Source of the DNA: Roseomonas sp. | GTDB lineage: Bacteria > Pseudomonadota > Alphaproteobacteria > Acetobacterales > Acetobacteraceae | Direction of reading: 5' to 3' | DNA length: 64,000 nt | Assembly (NCBI GenBank): GCA_020249435.1 | Contig: JADCFQ010000022.1 | Location: 1 to 64,000 of the forward strand | In this document: in pieces, positions 6,863-15,258 of the stretch | Numbering within the stretch: the first letter of the stretch is position 1 | Layout: each line of letters begins with the position of its first letter | Notes under the pieces: model-generated | Told to the model about the DNA's origin: nothing | Seen by the model: the letters and a program-made list of their open reading frames with translations, nothing else | Databases searched by the model: none | Program-made: the position numbers and the translations under genes

Positions 6863-8122
6863 ATGCCCCTTTTGCTTGGCTGCATCGCGGATGATTTCAC
6901 GGGGGCGACGGACCTCGCGAATACGCTTGTCAAAGGCGGCATGAGTGCCGTGCAGGTGATTGGCGTGCCGACCGGGCCGCTACCGGAAGCGGATGCCGTG
7001 ATTATCGCACTGAAATCGCGCACCGCGCCGGTGGGTGAAGCGGTGGCGCAATCGCTTGCCGCTTGTGATGCGCTGCTGGTGGCTGGCGCGAAGCAGATTT
7101 TCTGGAAATATTGCTCGACTTTTGACAGCACGGATCAGGGCAATATCGGGCCTGTCGCGGATGCGCTGCTGAAACGGTTGGGGTCTGGCTTTGCGCTGGC
7201 CTGCCCGGCCTTTCCGACCAATGGGCGCACGATCTATTTGGGCCATCTTTTTGTCGGCAATGCGCTGCTGAATGAAAGTGGCATGGAAAACCATCCGCTG
7301 ACGCCAATGACCGATGCCAATCTGGTGCGCGTCTTGGGCCGGCAGACCGATGGCGCGGTGGGGCTGGTGCCTTTCACGACCGTTGAACAAGGTGCCGCCG
7401 CCACGCGCCAAGCCATGATGCGCCTTGCCGAGCAAGGCCGGCGCTATGCAATTGTGGATGCGGTGACGGATCAGCATTTGCTCGCGATTGGTGAGGCTGC
7501 TGCACAACACGCGCTGATCACCGGTGGTTCCGGTGTGGCGATGGGCCTGCCTGAGAATTTCCGCCGCGCCGGCCTGCTGCCCGCGCGTGGCGATGCCGCC
7601 AGCCTGCCGCCCATGCAGGGCATGGCGGCGGTGGTGGCGGGGTCCTGCTCGCGCGCGACACTTGGGCAAATCGGCCTCGCACGGGATCACGTGCCGGTGC
7701 TGGAATTGGATGCGCTGGCAACACCTGATGCAGCGGCGCTGACGGTACAGGCGCTGGAATGGGTCGCGGGCAAATTGGCCGCTGATCGCCCGGTGGTGAT
7801 TGCCGCCAGCGCACCGCCGGAAAAGGTCGCCGCATTGCAAGCGAAGCTTGGGCGCGATGCTGCCGGCGCGCTGATTGAAGCTGCCATGGCCGCGATTGCG
7901 GAAGGCTTGGTCGCGCGCGGTGTCGGCAGGCTTGTGGTGGCGGGGGGCGAGACTTCGGGCGCTGTCGTGCAGCGGCTTGGTGTCACGGCGCTCCGCATCG
8001 GTCCCGAAATTGACCCAGGCGTGCCCTGGACTTTTGCCGAGCCGCGCGGGCTGCATCTGGCGCTTAAATCCGGCAATTTTGGTGCACGCGATTTCTTCCT
8101 GAAGGCCTTCAGCCATGGATGA
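6863..8122 (+). CDS. otnK: 3-oxo-tetronate kinase (DUF1537 family)
   Basis: A 419-residue DUF1537 kinase, the expected family length. The N-terminal domain opens LGCIADDFTGATDLANTL, with the conserved Asp/Thr substrate loop. The C-terminal nucleotide-binding domain includes VAGSCSRATLGQI and VVAGGETSGAVVQRLGV. Family members phosphorylate four-carbon 3-oxo acids (3-oxo-tetronates) at O4. The next gene, overlapping by eight bases, encodes the matching 4-phosphate decarboxylase, so the pair should convert a tetronate to dihydroxyacetone phosphate and CO2. AAGG precedes the ATG at 6863. No cognate dehydrogenase or OtnI isomerase is adjacent. Confidence 0.9.
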   Translation: MPLLLGCIADDFTGATDLANTLVKGGMSAVQVIGVPTGPLPEADAVIIALKSRTAPVGEAVAQSLAACDALLVAGAKQIFWKYCSTFDSTDQGNIGPVADALLKRLGSGFALACPAFPTNGRTIYLGHLFVGNALLNESGMENHPLTPMTDANLVRVLGRQTDGAVGLVPFTTVEQGAAATRQAMMRLAEQGRRYAIVDAVTDQHLLAIGEAAAQHALITGGSGVAMGLPENFRRAGLLPARGDAASLPPMQGMAAVVAGSCSRATLGQIGLARDHVPVLELDALATPDAAALTVQALEWVAGKLAADRPVVIAASAPPEKVAALQAKLGRDAAGALIEAAMAAIAEGLVARGVGRLVVAGGETSGAVVQRLGVTALRIGPEIDPGVPWTFAEPRGLHLALKSGNFGARDFFLKAFSHG

Positions 8123-8747
8123 GGCGGCGCTGCGCGCGCAACTCGCTGCCCTTGGTGCCTCACTTTTTGCACGCGGCTATTCGGTGGGGACCGCGGGCAA
8201 TATCAGCGTGCGCCTGCCGGATGGGTTTCTGATGACGCCGACCAATTCCTGCCTGGGGCGGCTTGATCCCGCGCGCATATCGAAGCTCGCGCCAGATTTT
8301 TCGCATGTTTCGGGTGACAAGCCATCCAAGGAAGTTTTCATGCATCGCGCGGTGCTGACCGCGCGGCCCGATGCGGGGGCGGTCGTGCATTTGCACTCAA
8401 CCCATGCCACCGCGATTGCCTGCCTCGCCGAACCCGGGGAGGTCGCGCCCATCCCGCCGCTGACACCTTATTTCGTGATGCGTGTCGGGCGGCTTTTGCC
8501 GGTGATCCGCTATTATCGCCCGGGCGATGGCGCAATGGAAAACGATATCCACGAAGCCGCCAAAACCGCCAAGGCCGTGCTGCTCGCCAATCATGGCCCG
8601 GTGGTATCGGGCCGCACATTGGAAGATGCCGTGCATGCTTCAGAAGAATTGGAAGAAGCCGCGCGGCTTGCGCTGCTGCTGCGCGGTGCCGGTGCGCGTA
8701 GCCTGACGCCGGCGCAGGTGGATGATCTGCTGAATACTTTTGGCTGA
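8115..8747 (+). CDS. otnC: 3-oxo-tetronate 4-phosphate decarboxylase (class II aldolase/adducin)
   Basis: A 210-residue class II aldolase fold. SVGTAGNISVRLPDGFLMTPT gives the phosphate-binding stretch, PSKEVFMHRAV has the catalytic Glu, VVHLHSTHATA holds two zinc-binding histidines, and LLANHGPVVSG the third. OtnC decarboxylates the product of OtnK to dihydroxyacetone phosphate. The gene overlaps otnK and precedes a small gene by three bases. The alternative reading as a fuculose- or ribulose-phosphate aldolase is less likely beside otnK. Confidence 0.88.
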   Translation: MDEAALRAQLAALGASLFARGYSVGTAGNISVRLPDGFLMTPTNSCLGRLDPARISKLAPDFSHVSGDKPSKEVFMHRAVLTARPDAGAVVHLHSTHATAIACLAEPGEVAPIPPLTPYFVMRVGRLLPVIRYYRPGDGAMENDIHEAAKTAKAVLLANHGPVVSGRTLEDAVHASEELEEAARLALLLRGAGARSLTPAQVDDLLNTFG

Positions 8748-8750
8748 TCC

Positions 8751-9086
8751 ATGTGGATCATGATCGCCGCGCCTTACACAAGTGGTGGCGCCGATGCTGC
8801 GCTCCGCGCCGCGCGGTTGGCTGAGATGAACCAGGCAGCACTCGCGATCCTCAGGCTTGGTCATATCCCGGTGATTGGCGTGAATATGGCACTGCCGATC
8901 ATCGCCATCGCTGAGGGCGATGTGTTTGACGAGGTGATGATGCCGCTGTCACTTGCCTTGGCTGAGCGTTGCGATGCCGTGCTACGCCTGGGTGGGCCAA
9001 GCAAAGGCGCGGATCAGGAAGTCGGGCGCTTCAGGCAGGCAGGAAAGCCCGTATATCTTGCGTTGAAGGATATTCCGTCACAGTAA
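8751..9086 (+). CDS. small DUF4406 / nucleoside 2-deoxyribosyltransferase-like protein
   Basis: A 111-residue protein beginning MWIMIAAPYTSGGAD, with the short Rossmann-like pattern (IAAPYTS, GHIPVIGVNMALP, CDAVLRLGGPSKGADQE) seen in DUF4406 and nucleoside 2-deoxyribosyltransferase relatives. Those proteins bind nucleotides or sugar-nucleotides, but no function is assured here. It lies three bases after otnC and is probably in the same operon. A degenerate copy of its last 75 bases recurs at 9861-9935 beyond the toxin-antitoxin genes. No clear ribosome site is visible, consistent with coupling to otnC. Confidence 0.65.
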   Translation: MWIMIAAPYTSGGADAALRAARLAEMNQAALAILRLGHIPVIGVNMALPIIAIAEGDVFDEVMMPLSLALAERCDAVLRLGGPSKGADQEVGRFRQAGKPVYLALKDIPSQ

Positions 9087-9102
9087 CGAAAATTACTACC
9101 CC

Positions 9103-9495
9103 TTATTCTTCCTTCGGACGATCCACGCTCACCGCATTCTCACGCAACCATGCCGCAAGTCGGCCATGGCTGAATGACCTGCCTTCCAGATTTTCGATAA
9201 TGAAGCGATAGAGCGTCTTTGCATCTTGCCTGATCGCATAGCCATTGATCGCCAGAAAGGTGATCATGACTGCCGCAGCCACACGCTTGTTGCCATCAAC
9301 AAAGGGATGGTTCATGGCCAGGCTCTCCCACAGAGCCGCCGCTTCCTCGATTACATCCTCGTAATAGCCCGTCTGAGGACGATGCAGCGCGGCCTCAAGC
9401 AGCCCGAAATCACGAACGCCATTTGCGCCGCCATAGCGCTTGATCTGGTCGTGATGAATCGCCAGGACCTCAATAATGGTCAGGTAATCCGTCAT
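9103..9495 (-). CDS. doc: death-on-curing (Doc) type Fic-domain toxin
   Basis: A 130-residue Fic-fold protein of Doc size. It carries the motif HPFVDGNKR at residues 63-71 (Doc consensus HxFxxGNKR), preceded by a typical Doc helix DFGLLEAALHRPQ. Doc toxins phosphorylate and inactivate elongation factor Tu. The start overlaps the antitoxin stop (ATGA), giving the antitoxin-first order expected of a type II module. The motif looks intact, so the toxin is probably active unless neutralised. Confidence 0.9.
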   Translation of the reverse strand: MTDYLTIIEVLAIHHDQIKRYGGANGVRDFGLLEAALHRPQTGYYEDVIEEAAALWESLAMNHPFVDGNKRVAAAVMITFLAINGYAIRQDAKTLYRFIIENLEGRSFSHGRLAAWLRENAVSVDRPKEE

Positions 9496-9722
9496 TCAGC
9501 CAGTTTCGCGTAGAGCTCGGCATATTTCTCATGGGTGGCCTCATAGGCCGCCATGACATGGGCGCGCGGGCGGGCGCGTTTGCGCTTGTCAATGAGATCA
9601 GAAAGCGCCTCGTCAACCAGCGCCTGCAACTGCCGCCCTTCGCTCTTGGCGAGGCTGCGGAGCGTGGCGAGGGTTTCAGACCTCACCTGGGTGGCGAATT
9701 TTTCACGGATTGGATCGGCCAT
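9492..9722 (-). CDS. antitoxin of the Doc-type module
   Basis: A 76-residue protein starting MADPIREKFATQVRSETLA, with a ribbon-helix-helix-like N-terminus (TQVRSETLATLRSLAKSEGRQ) and a charged helical C-terminus. It directly precedes and overlaps the doc-type toxin gene. It is not a classic Phd sequence but matches the RHH antitoxins sometimes paired with Fic/Doc toxins. The promoter region carries palindromic sites consistent with self-repression. Confidence 0.8.
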   Translation of the reverse strand: MADPIREKFATQVRSETLATLRSLAKSEGRQLQALVDEALSDLIDKRKRARPRAHVMAAYEATHEKYAELYAKLAE

Positions 9723-9748
9723 GGTTCACCTTGATGATCCTTTGCGGA

Positions 9749-9786
9749 TATCATGATGCGTCATGATACATCAAGTTTTATCATGA
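9749..9786. promoter_or_regulatory. palindromic operator upstream of the Doc module
   Basis: TATCATGA (9749-9756) and TCATGATA (9761-9768) form a perfect inverted repeat around a TGCG centre, and a third TATCATGA lies at 9779-9786. The sites stand 27-64 bases upstream of the antitoxin start, where an RHH antitoxin would repress its operon. The AT-rich sequence stands out from the GC-rich surroundings. Confidence 0.6.
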
Positions 9787-9860
9787 TGGCCCACTGCGTT
9801 GACCGCGCGGTTTCGTACACTGGGCATATGGCGGAACAGGCGTCTCGAAACTTCCTTGCT

Positions 9861-9935
9861 GCTCAGGAAGTCGGGTGCTTCAGGCCGGCGGGAAAGCCCG
9901 TGTTTCTTACCCTGGCGGAAATTCCGCCAGGGTAA
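9861..9935 (+). pseudogene. remnant 3' end of a second copy of the DUF4406-like gene
   Basis: The 75 bases 9861-9935 align without gaps to the last 75 bases of the DUF4406-like gene (9012-9086), with about 60 matches. They encode AAQEVGCFRPAGKPVFLTL and a stop, against ADQEVGRFRQAGKPVYLAL. No counterpart of the first 85 residues is present, so this is a broken paralogue. It lies just beyond the Doc toxin-antitoxin module, suggesting that the module replaced or displaced the 5' part. Confidence 0.65.
9907..9935. other. perfect 12-bp hairpin between convergent genes
   Basis: TTACCCTGGCGG (9907-9918) and CCGCCAGGGTAA (9924-9935) form a 12-base-pair stem with a 5-base loop, just past the end of the ATP-grasp gene. 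No T-run follows on either strand, so it is not a textbook terminator, but it could protect 3' ends or stop transcription weakly. It coincides with the tail of the gene remnant. Confidence 0.45.
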
Positions 9936-9948
9936 AGAATATCAGTCC

Positions 9949-10905
9949 TCAGGCCGCCTTGGCTTGTTGCTGTTGCAATAAGCCGGTCAGGAATTGCGCG
10001 GTGGCGCCCATGCCTGAAAGCCCGGCGCGGGCTTCGGCGTCACTATTGTAGTTCGTGTTGGTATTCACATCATAGGCGAAGCTGTTGCCGGCGCGATCCG
10101 TGATGAATTCAATCGCGCCCACGCCAACGCCATTCGCGCGCAAAAAAGCCTCCATGCGCGGCAGCAGAGGATGAGAGAAGTTTTCAATGATGCGGAACTT
10201 CTCGCCCGGCGCCACGGCGGGGCACACCGCGCCAGGTTCAATGGCGCAGACATCCGCCGGGCAAAGCTCAAACCCTTCCGAGGTATCAACGCGCACGGCA
10301 TAGAGGAATTTGCCATTGATGAATTCAGCCCGCGTGATGAAGGGCTCCGGCGCTTCGATATAGCGCTGCACCAGCCACACGCCATCGCGCGGTGCGGCGA
10401 AGGGGTCCGGGTCAGCAGCGATTTTCGCCACCGCTTCACGCAATGCCGCCGCGCTCAAGATCAACTGCACGCCCAGGCCCTTGCCGGCGCGGTTATGCTT
10501 CAGGATCACCGGAAAGCCGAGCTTTTCCGCCGCCGCCGCAAGATGCTGCGTCCCCACCACGGCGATCGTCGGCGGTGTTGGAATGTCAAACCCGGCCAGC
10601 GCCGCATATTGCGCAACCTTGGAGACTTCCAACTGCAAAGCCCGCCGCCCATTCACCACAAGCCTGCCATGGCGTTCCAAATGCTCAATCACCGCGCCAG
10701 CATATTCCGGCGCATAGGTATGGCCGCGCGTATGGGATGATGCACTCATGCGATTGTAGAAAACGCCCTCGGGCGGTGGGCTGGTCAGGTCACGCACGCC
10801 TTCATCCAGGAACCATTCCTCAAACGGGGTGCCAATACGGGCAAAGGCCGCGCGCAAAGGCTCCACCCAGGCATCATTTTCGTGAATGACAAAGACCTTC
10901 GACAT
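9949..10905 (-). CDS. ATP-grasp ligase (RimK/glutathione-synthetase-like)
   Basis: A 318-residue ATP-grasp protein. A preATP-grasp region (to about residue 95) is followed by the glycine-rich nucleotide loop in VILKHNRAGKGLGVQLI, then VQRYIEA, a conserved arginine/aspartate block (AVRVDTSEGFELCPAD) and the Mg2+-binding end AYDVNTNTNYN. Such enzymes join a carboxylate to an amine or thiol through an acyl phosphate; the substrate here is unknown. The start at 10905 has GGAGAAG upstream, in preference to an ATG at 10926. It is transcribed divergently from the PHP gene across 193 bases that hold an AT-rich palindrome. Confidence 0.8.
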   Translation of the reverse strand: MSKVFVIHENDAWVEPLRAAFARIGTPFEEWFLDEGVRDLTSPPPEGVFYNRMSASSHTRGHTYAPEYAGAVIEHLERHGRLVVNGRRALQLEVSKVAQYAALAGFDIPTPPTIAVVGTQHLAAAAEKLGFPVILKHNRAGKGLGVQLILSAAALREAVAKIAADPDPFAAPRDGVWLVQRYIEAPEPFITRAEFINGKFLYAVRVDTSEGFELCPADVCAIEPGAVCPAVAPGEKFRIIENFSHPLLPRMEAFLRANGVGVGAIEFITDRAGNSFAYDVNTNTNYNSDAEARAGLSGMGATAQFLTGLLQQQQAKAA

Positions 10906-10966
10906 GCGGCTTCTCCAAAGTTTCATCAGGAAAAAAGCCCATCCTGAAGCGAGCGCAAGGGTCCAT

Positions 10967-10987
10967 AAAAAGAAAGATTTTCTTTTT
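10967..10987. promoter_or_regulatory. AT-rich inverted repeat in a divergent promoter region
   Basis: AAAAAGAAA (10967-10975), GAT, and TTTCTTTTT (10979-10987) make a perfect 9-base inverted repeat, very unusual in this GC-rich DNA. It lies 62 bases from the ATP-grasp start and 112 bases from the PHP-gene start, so it could be an operator or bent-DNA element for either. No protein is predicted to bind it. Confidence 0.4.
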
Positions 10988-11098
10988 CTTTGGCGATTAC
11001 TTGGCGCAAACTTCTGCCCCGAGGCGTCCGATCAGGAGATGACCTGCCCCCAAGGCGCAGGCACGATTTCGCCATTCCTCATTAGGGTCGAGGAAGCG

Positions 11099-12034
11099 AT
11101 GGCCGAAAACCAAGTGATAATGGAGCGTCCAATGCAGCTTGATCCCGTCTTTGCCGCGCCGGGGCGTTTCCTCAAGGGCAATATCCATACCCATTCCACC
11201 CTTTCGGACGGCAAGCGCGCGCCAGAGGAAGTGGTGGAGACCTATCGCCGTGGCGGCTATGATTTCATGGCGCTGACCGATCATTTCATGGCACGCTACA
11301 ACTTCCCCATCGCCGATACGCGCCGCTTCCGTGCCCCTGGCTTCACCACGCTGCTGGGCGCTGAGGTGCATGCGCCGGCGACCTCTCTTGGAGAGATTTG
11401 GCACATCTTGGCGGTGGGCCTGCCGCTTGATTTCGCGCCAACCCCGCCCGAGGAAAATGGCGCGGCGCTCGCTGCGCGTTGCGCCGAAGCCGGCGCCTTT
11501 GTCGCCATTGCCCATCCCGGCTGGTATGGGCTGACGGCAGATGATGGGCATAGCATCGCCGCCGCGCATGCGGTGGAAATCTACAACCACACCAGCCAGG
11601 TACGGACCGATCGTGGCGGCGGCGCCTTTCTGGCGGACCGGCTTTTGACCGATGGCAGGCGCGTTTCGCTGATTGCCGTGGATGATGCGCATTTCGCCTG
11701 TGAGGATTGGTTCGGCGGCTGGGTCATGGTGAAGGCCGCGGAAAATGAACCGGAAGCGCTGCTGGCCGCGCTCAAGGCCGGGCATTTCTACGCAAGCCAA
11801 GGCCCGCGGATTGAAGGCATTCTTTGGGGTGAGGATCGCGTTGAGGTGGAATGCAGCCCGGCATCCAGCATTATGGTGCTGGGGCGCGGTTCATCGGCGG
11901 CGCAGGCAGTGGCGCCCTTGCAGACAAGGGCAGTGCTGCCGCTCGAAAAACTGCGCGATGGTGGCTTTGCGCGCATTGTGGTGGCCGATGCGTCGGGCAA
12001 GCGCGCCTGGTCCAATCCGTATTTTTTTGAGTGA
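11099..12034 (+). CDS. PHP-domain metal-dependent phosphoesterase
   Basis: A 311-residue protein with the PHP fold. GNIHTHSTLSDG supplies the first two metal-binding histidines and an Asp, followed by ALTDHF, GAEVHAP, FVAIAHPGW and VDDAHF, each carrying further ligands. PHP proteins of this type hydrolyse small phosphoesters, but the substrate is unknown. The C-terminal 90 residues resemble the extra beta domain of CehA/McbA-like PHP proteins. I chose the ATG at 11099 because GAGGAAG lies upstream; the open frame extends to 10886 but that part is not protein-like. It is divergent from the ATP-grasp gene. Confidence 0.8.
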   Translation: MAENQVIMERPMQLDPVFAAPGRFLKGNIHTHSTLSDGKRAPEEVVETYRRGGYDFMALTDHFMARYNFPIADTRRFRAPGFTTLLGAEVHAPATSLGEIWHILAVGLPLDFAPTPPEENGAALAARCAEAGAFVAIAHPGWYGLTADDGHSIAAAHAVEIYNHTSQVRTDRGGGAFLADRLLTDGRRVSLIAVDDAHFACEDWFGGWVMVKAAENEPEALLAALKAGHFYASQGPRIEGILWGEDRVEVECSPASSIMVLGRGSSAAQAVAPLQTRAVLPLEKLRDGGFARIVVADASGKRAWSNPYFFE

Positions 12035-12370
12035 CAATAATTTCACCGAAATGCATCACGCATCGCGGCTTAACCTTTCTGGGGCAAGGCCCTGCACGAA
12101 ATGGCCGCATAACCCCGCGAAACGACCAATTCTTGGTGAAAGCCCAGGCAACTTAACTCATTATCAAAAGTGATTTCATCTTTGGCTTAAGCTTCGCGTA
12201 ACTTCGTGCCGCGTAAGAATGCAGAAACCAGCGTGAATAGCCCTGCATCATCCTGGTGCCGATTAACCCGAGGCAGCGAAAATTTATGGCGCCTCAATAT
12301 CCCTGGTCACCTTTCAGCAAGGACAGTGCCTGCACAATGGCGCAGTTCCACGAAAGGAGTACGCCAGAAG
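12035..12370 (+). other. 336-base intergenic region before the chemoreceptor
   Basis: No convincing gene was found here. It is moderately AT-rich, as an upstream control region would be. It ends in AAAGGAG, about 13 bases before the chemoreceptor ATG at 12371. Longer in-frame starts (from 12206) exist but their translation does not look like protein. No clear sigma-28 or sigma-54 site was recognised. Confidence 0.4.
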
Positions 12371-14047
12371 ATGCGTATCAGAATCGCTCCCCTCTTGCTC
12401 ACCATCCTGGTGATGATCGGCACTGTGAATGCCGGCGCCGCCATCTATGCCTGGGTGTCCATGCGCCACAACGCGCAGAGCTTCACTGAAATCAAGACCA
12501 ATGCGGTCGCACCGCTGATTGATCTAAAGGCGTTGTCAGATGCCTATGCGGTATTTGTGGTGGATGCATCCCACAAGATGCGCAATGGCAATTTCACCTG
12601 GGAAGAAGGTGCGGCAAGCCTTGCCGATGCGGTAAAGAACATCAACCGCGCCTGGTCAGCCCTGACCCAAGCTCAATTGCCGCCAAGCGTGCAGGAATCC
12701 TTCGCCCAGGCGCGTGAGCGTCGCGCCCCGGCCGAACAGGTCACCCAGGAACTGGTGCGCATCGCCGCCGCGAAGAACAGCGCGCAGCTTGAACAGCTGA
12801 TCAAGGAACGGCTCTATCAGGCGATTGACCCCTTCACGGAATCGATCGGCGCCATGATGGACACCATCGTGGCCGAAACCAATGACAAGGTCGCCAATGA
12901 AGTGACCTCGGTCACGCAGGCCACGCTGATCATCGCGCTAATGGGGCTTTTCTCGCTCGCCGCGCTGATCGCTGCCGGCTGGGTCGTGGTGGCCCGCGTG
13001 ACGCGCCCGCTTGGAACGCTTGCCGCAGGCATGGAGAACATGTCGAAGGGCGATCTTTCCAAGGAATTCCAGGGCACGGAACGCCATGACGAAGTGGGCG
13101 AAATGGCGCGTGCCGCCACCGTCTTCCGCGAAGGCCTGATTGAGGCTGAGAAGCTGCGCGCCGCGGAAGCGTCACGCGGGGCGGAAATGGAAGCGGCGCG
13201 CCGTGCCGCCATCCAAAGCATTGCGGGCGATCTGGATCGCGCGGTTGGCCAATCGGTCAGCACGCTGTCCGAGAGCACCTCCATGCTGGTGCAGGAAGGC
13301 ACCAAGGTTGCCTCCGTCACGGATGCAACCCTCGCCCAGGCACGTTCCGCTGCACATGAGGGAACGGAGGCCAATAACGGCATCCAATCCGTCTCGGCCG
13401 CGGCTGAGGAGCTCACGGTTGCGATTTCCGAAGTCTCCAACCGCGTGACCGCCGTGGCGCAAACCGCGCGCGGTGCGGCGGAACAGGCGGATCGCGTGAG
13501 CAGCCTGGTGGATGGGCTGAATGCGGCATCCGTGCGCATCAATGATGTCACCGGGCTGATCGGCACCATCGCCGCGCAGACCAACCTACTGGCGCTCAAT
13601 GCCACGATCGAATCGGCCCGCGCCGGTGAGGCTGGCAAAGGCTTCGCGGTAGTGGCTTCCGAGGTGAAGAACCTGGCCGCGCAATCGGCCAAGGCGACCG
13701 AGAGCATCCAGACCGAGATCGGCGCCATGCAGAACATCATCGGCGATGTGGTGGGCGTGATCGGCGACATCGTGGCCCGTATCAGCCAGCTGGATGGCGA
13801 AAATACTGCCATTGCCGCGGCGGTGGAGGAGCAATCCGCCACCACGGCGGAAATCGCCACAAGCCTACGCAATGCCGCCAAGGCGGTGGATGGGCTGGAA
13901 GGCTCCATCGGCCGGGTTTCCGGCATGGCGGAAGATGCCGGCAAGGCCATGGGCAGCATCACCAATGCCAGCCGCACCGTAGCCGACGAGGCCGTGCAGC
14001 TGCGTGAGGCGACCCAGGCGCTGATCAAGCGGCTGCAGGCCGCCTGA
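12371..14047 (+). CDS. methyl-accepting chemotaxis protein
   Basis: A 558-residue transmembrane chemoreceptor. A membrane helix at about 5-29 is followed by a helical periplasmic sensor of roughly 155 residues (4HB-like), a second helix (about 186-210), a HAMP domain with [17 protein letters not shown], and a long cytoplasmic coiled coil. The hairpin tip reads [20 protein letters not shown], the invariant CheA/CheW-binding region. It signals ligand changes to the flagellar motor, or to another CheA pathway. No che genes are adjacent, so it is an orphan receptor. The shorter start at 12371 avoids a non-protein-like N-terminus. Confidence 0.93.
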   Translation: MRIRIAPLLLTILVMIGTVNAGAAIYAWVSMRHNAQSFTEIKTNAVAPLIDLKALSDAYAVFVVDASHKMRNGNFTWEEGAASLADAVKNINRAWSALTQAQLPPSVQESFAQARERRAPAEQVTQELVRIAAAKNSAQLEQLIKERLYQAIDPFTESIGAMMDTIVAETNDKVANEVTSVTQATLIIALMGLFSLAALIAAGWVVVARVTRPLGTLAAGMENMSKGDLSKEFQGTERHDEVGEMARAATVFREGLIEAEKLRAAEASRGAEMEAARRAAIQSIAGDLDRAVGQSVSTLSESTSMLVQEGTKVASVTDATLAQARSAAHEGTEANNGIQSVSAAAEELTVAISEVSNRVTAVAQTARGAAEQADRVSSLVDGLNAASVRINDVTGLIGTIAAQTNLLALNATIESARAGEAGKGFAVVASEVKNLAAQSAKATESIQTEIGAMQNIIGDVVGVIGDIVARISQLDGENTAIAAAVEEQSATTAEIATSLRNAAKAVDGLEGSIGRVSGMAEDAGKAMGSITNASRTVADEAVQLREATQALIKRLQAA

Positions 14048-14073
14048 TCAAAGCGTAACGCCTATTCTGCAAG

Positions 14074-14107
14074 GCGGCGGTCCAGTCAGGGCCGCCGCTC
14101 TTTTTTT
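14074..14107 (+). terminator. rho-independent terminator of the chemoreceptor gene
   Basis: A 10-base-pair stem (GCGGCGGTCC at 14074-14083 with GGGCCGCCGC at 14089-14098, one G-T pair), a 5-base loop and a run of seven T at 14101-14107. It stands 27 bases after the chemoreceptor stop. Confidence 0.9.
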
Positions 14108-14206
14108 GCCTGAGCGGCCCGGGTCTGCAATGCCCCTCAAATGGTTTTGTGCTATTTTTCCTAGCTCGGACAGTTTCTGTAACTCCCCTTTTGGAAGAAT
14201 GAGGCA

Positions 14207-14283
14207 GGGGCGGGTCGGGCTTGTGACCATCGAATCCTTGATCGGACTGTGGCATGAAAGTCGCCACACTGTGGCCCCGCCCC
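14207..14283. other. possible structured RNA or attenuator between chemoreceptor and CHAP genes
   Basis: GGGGCGGG (14207-14214) pairs perfectly with CCCGCCCC (14276-14283), and inside this lies TGTGGC/GCCACA (14248-14253 with 14263-14268) around a 9-base loop. The rest of the 416-base gap 14048-14463 holds the terminator at 14074, a TATAAT-like box at 14314 and otherwise nothing I recognise. The nested pairing may be chance in GC-rich DNA. Confidence 0.3.
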
Positions 14284-14313
14284 ATTTCCGCCAAAAGTAA
14301 CAGTTTGTATTCC

Positions 14314-14319
14314 TATAAT
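14314..14319 (+). promoter_or_regulatory. candidate -10 box upstream of the CHAP gene
   Basis: A perfect TATAAT occurs in an AT-richer stretch 145 bases upstream of the CHAP start. No good -35 hexamer stands 16-18 bases further up, so this is a weak call. It would give a long 5' leader of about 135 bases. Confidence 0.3.
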
Positions 14320-14463
14320 CCGTCTTCCTCAACAGCCCCTTTGAGCAAATCACGCCAGATTTCACCAAGTTACAGCCGCCATACTTGTTCGGTTGAGTCG
14401 GTCCAGCTTACCTCGCCCTCAGAACGTTTCAGCGTCGCGTCTTACAGGGGGCTTGAACTGCAG

Positions 14464-15255
14464 ATGAAGTCAAAAAGGCTTGTCGCGACCATGTTTGTCG
14501 CCCTTGGGCTTTCCGTGGTGTCCGGCCATGGCATGGCCAGCCAACCGAACGCGCAGCCCGCCGCCCAGCGCCAGCAGGCAGCCAAGCCCGCTGCGGCGCG
14601 GCCCGCCAATCAAGCGCAAGCAACTCCTCAGGCCTCCCGACCAGCCGCCGTCCAGGCCCAGCGCGTCAGCACAAATCAAGCGGCCCAGCCCGCGCGCCGT
14701 CCAACCACGCAGGCCCAGCGCATTGCGCAAGCCAATCCGGGCGGCATTTCCTGCGTTCCTTATGTGCGGCAGGCCACCGGCATGGCGATTCGCGGCAATG
14801 GCGGCGATTGGTGGCATAATGCTGCCGGGCTTTATGCGCGCGGTCATGCGCCGGAAGCCGGCGCCATCCTGGCCTTTTCCCGCACGGGGCAAATGCGTTC
14901 CGGCCATGTTGCCGTGGTGCAGGAAGTGATCAGCGCGCGCGAAATACTGATCCATCATGCGAATTGGAGTGGCCCCGGCATTCGCCGCGGGTCCATCATG
15001 CAGGATGTCTCGGTGATTGACGTGTCCCTGAATAATGACTGGTCATCGGTTCGCGTGCAGGTGGGGCGGGATCAGGAAAGCCTGGGCCGCATCTACCCGA
15101 TCCAGGGGTTCATCTATGACCGTCCGGATAAAGGCTATATCCGCACCGCCGCGACTCCGCGGCCCGGTGGCCCGGTGCTGGCCAATGCACGTTCGCTCCG
15201 CCCGGATGATGTGCGGGCCTTTGAGGAAGTGGCGCAGGCGCCAGCGCGCCGCTAA
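14464..15255 (+). CDS. secreted CHAP-domain amidase-like protein
   Basis: A 263-residue protein. A signal peptide (about 1-25, LVATMFVALGLSVVSGHGMA) is followed by a Gln/Ala/Pro-rich linker of about 65 residues. The CHAP domain then follows: ISCVPYVRQ carries the nucleophilic Cys, GHVAVVQEV the catalytic His, and HHANWS a third polar residue. CHAP domains usually cleave peptidoglycan peptides, so a role in cell-wall remodelling in the periplasm is likely. The start at 14464 has an AGGGGGC site; upstream in-frame starts from 14254 give a sequence with no signal peptide. Confidence 0.85.
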   Translation: MKSKRLVATMFVALGLSVVSGHGMASQPNAQPAAQRQQAAKPAAARPANQAQATPQASRPAAVQAQRVSTNQAAQPARRPTTQAQRIAQANPGGISCVPYVRQATGMAIRGNGGDWWHNAAGLYARGHAPEAGAILAFSRTGQMRSGHVAVVQEVISAREILIHHANWSGPGIRRGSIMQDVSVIDVSLNNDWSSVRVQVGRDQESLGRIYPIQGFIYDRPDKGYIRTAATPRPGGPVLANARSLRPDDVRAFEEVAQAPARR

Positions 15256-15258
15256 ACT

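Noticed and set aside
12817-14028. 403-codon minus-strand frame
   Set aside because: It is antisense to the chemoreceptor, Ser/Ala-rich and without motifs; a typical GC-rich shadow.
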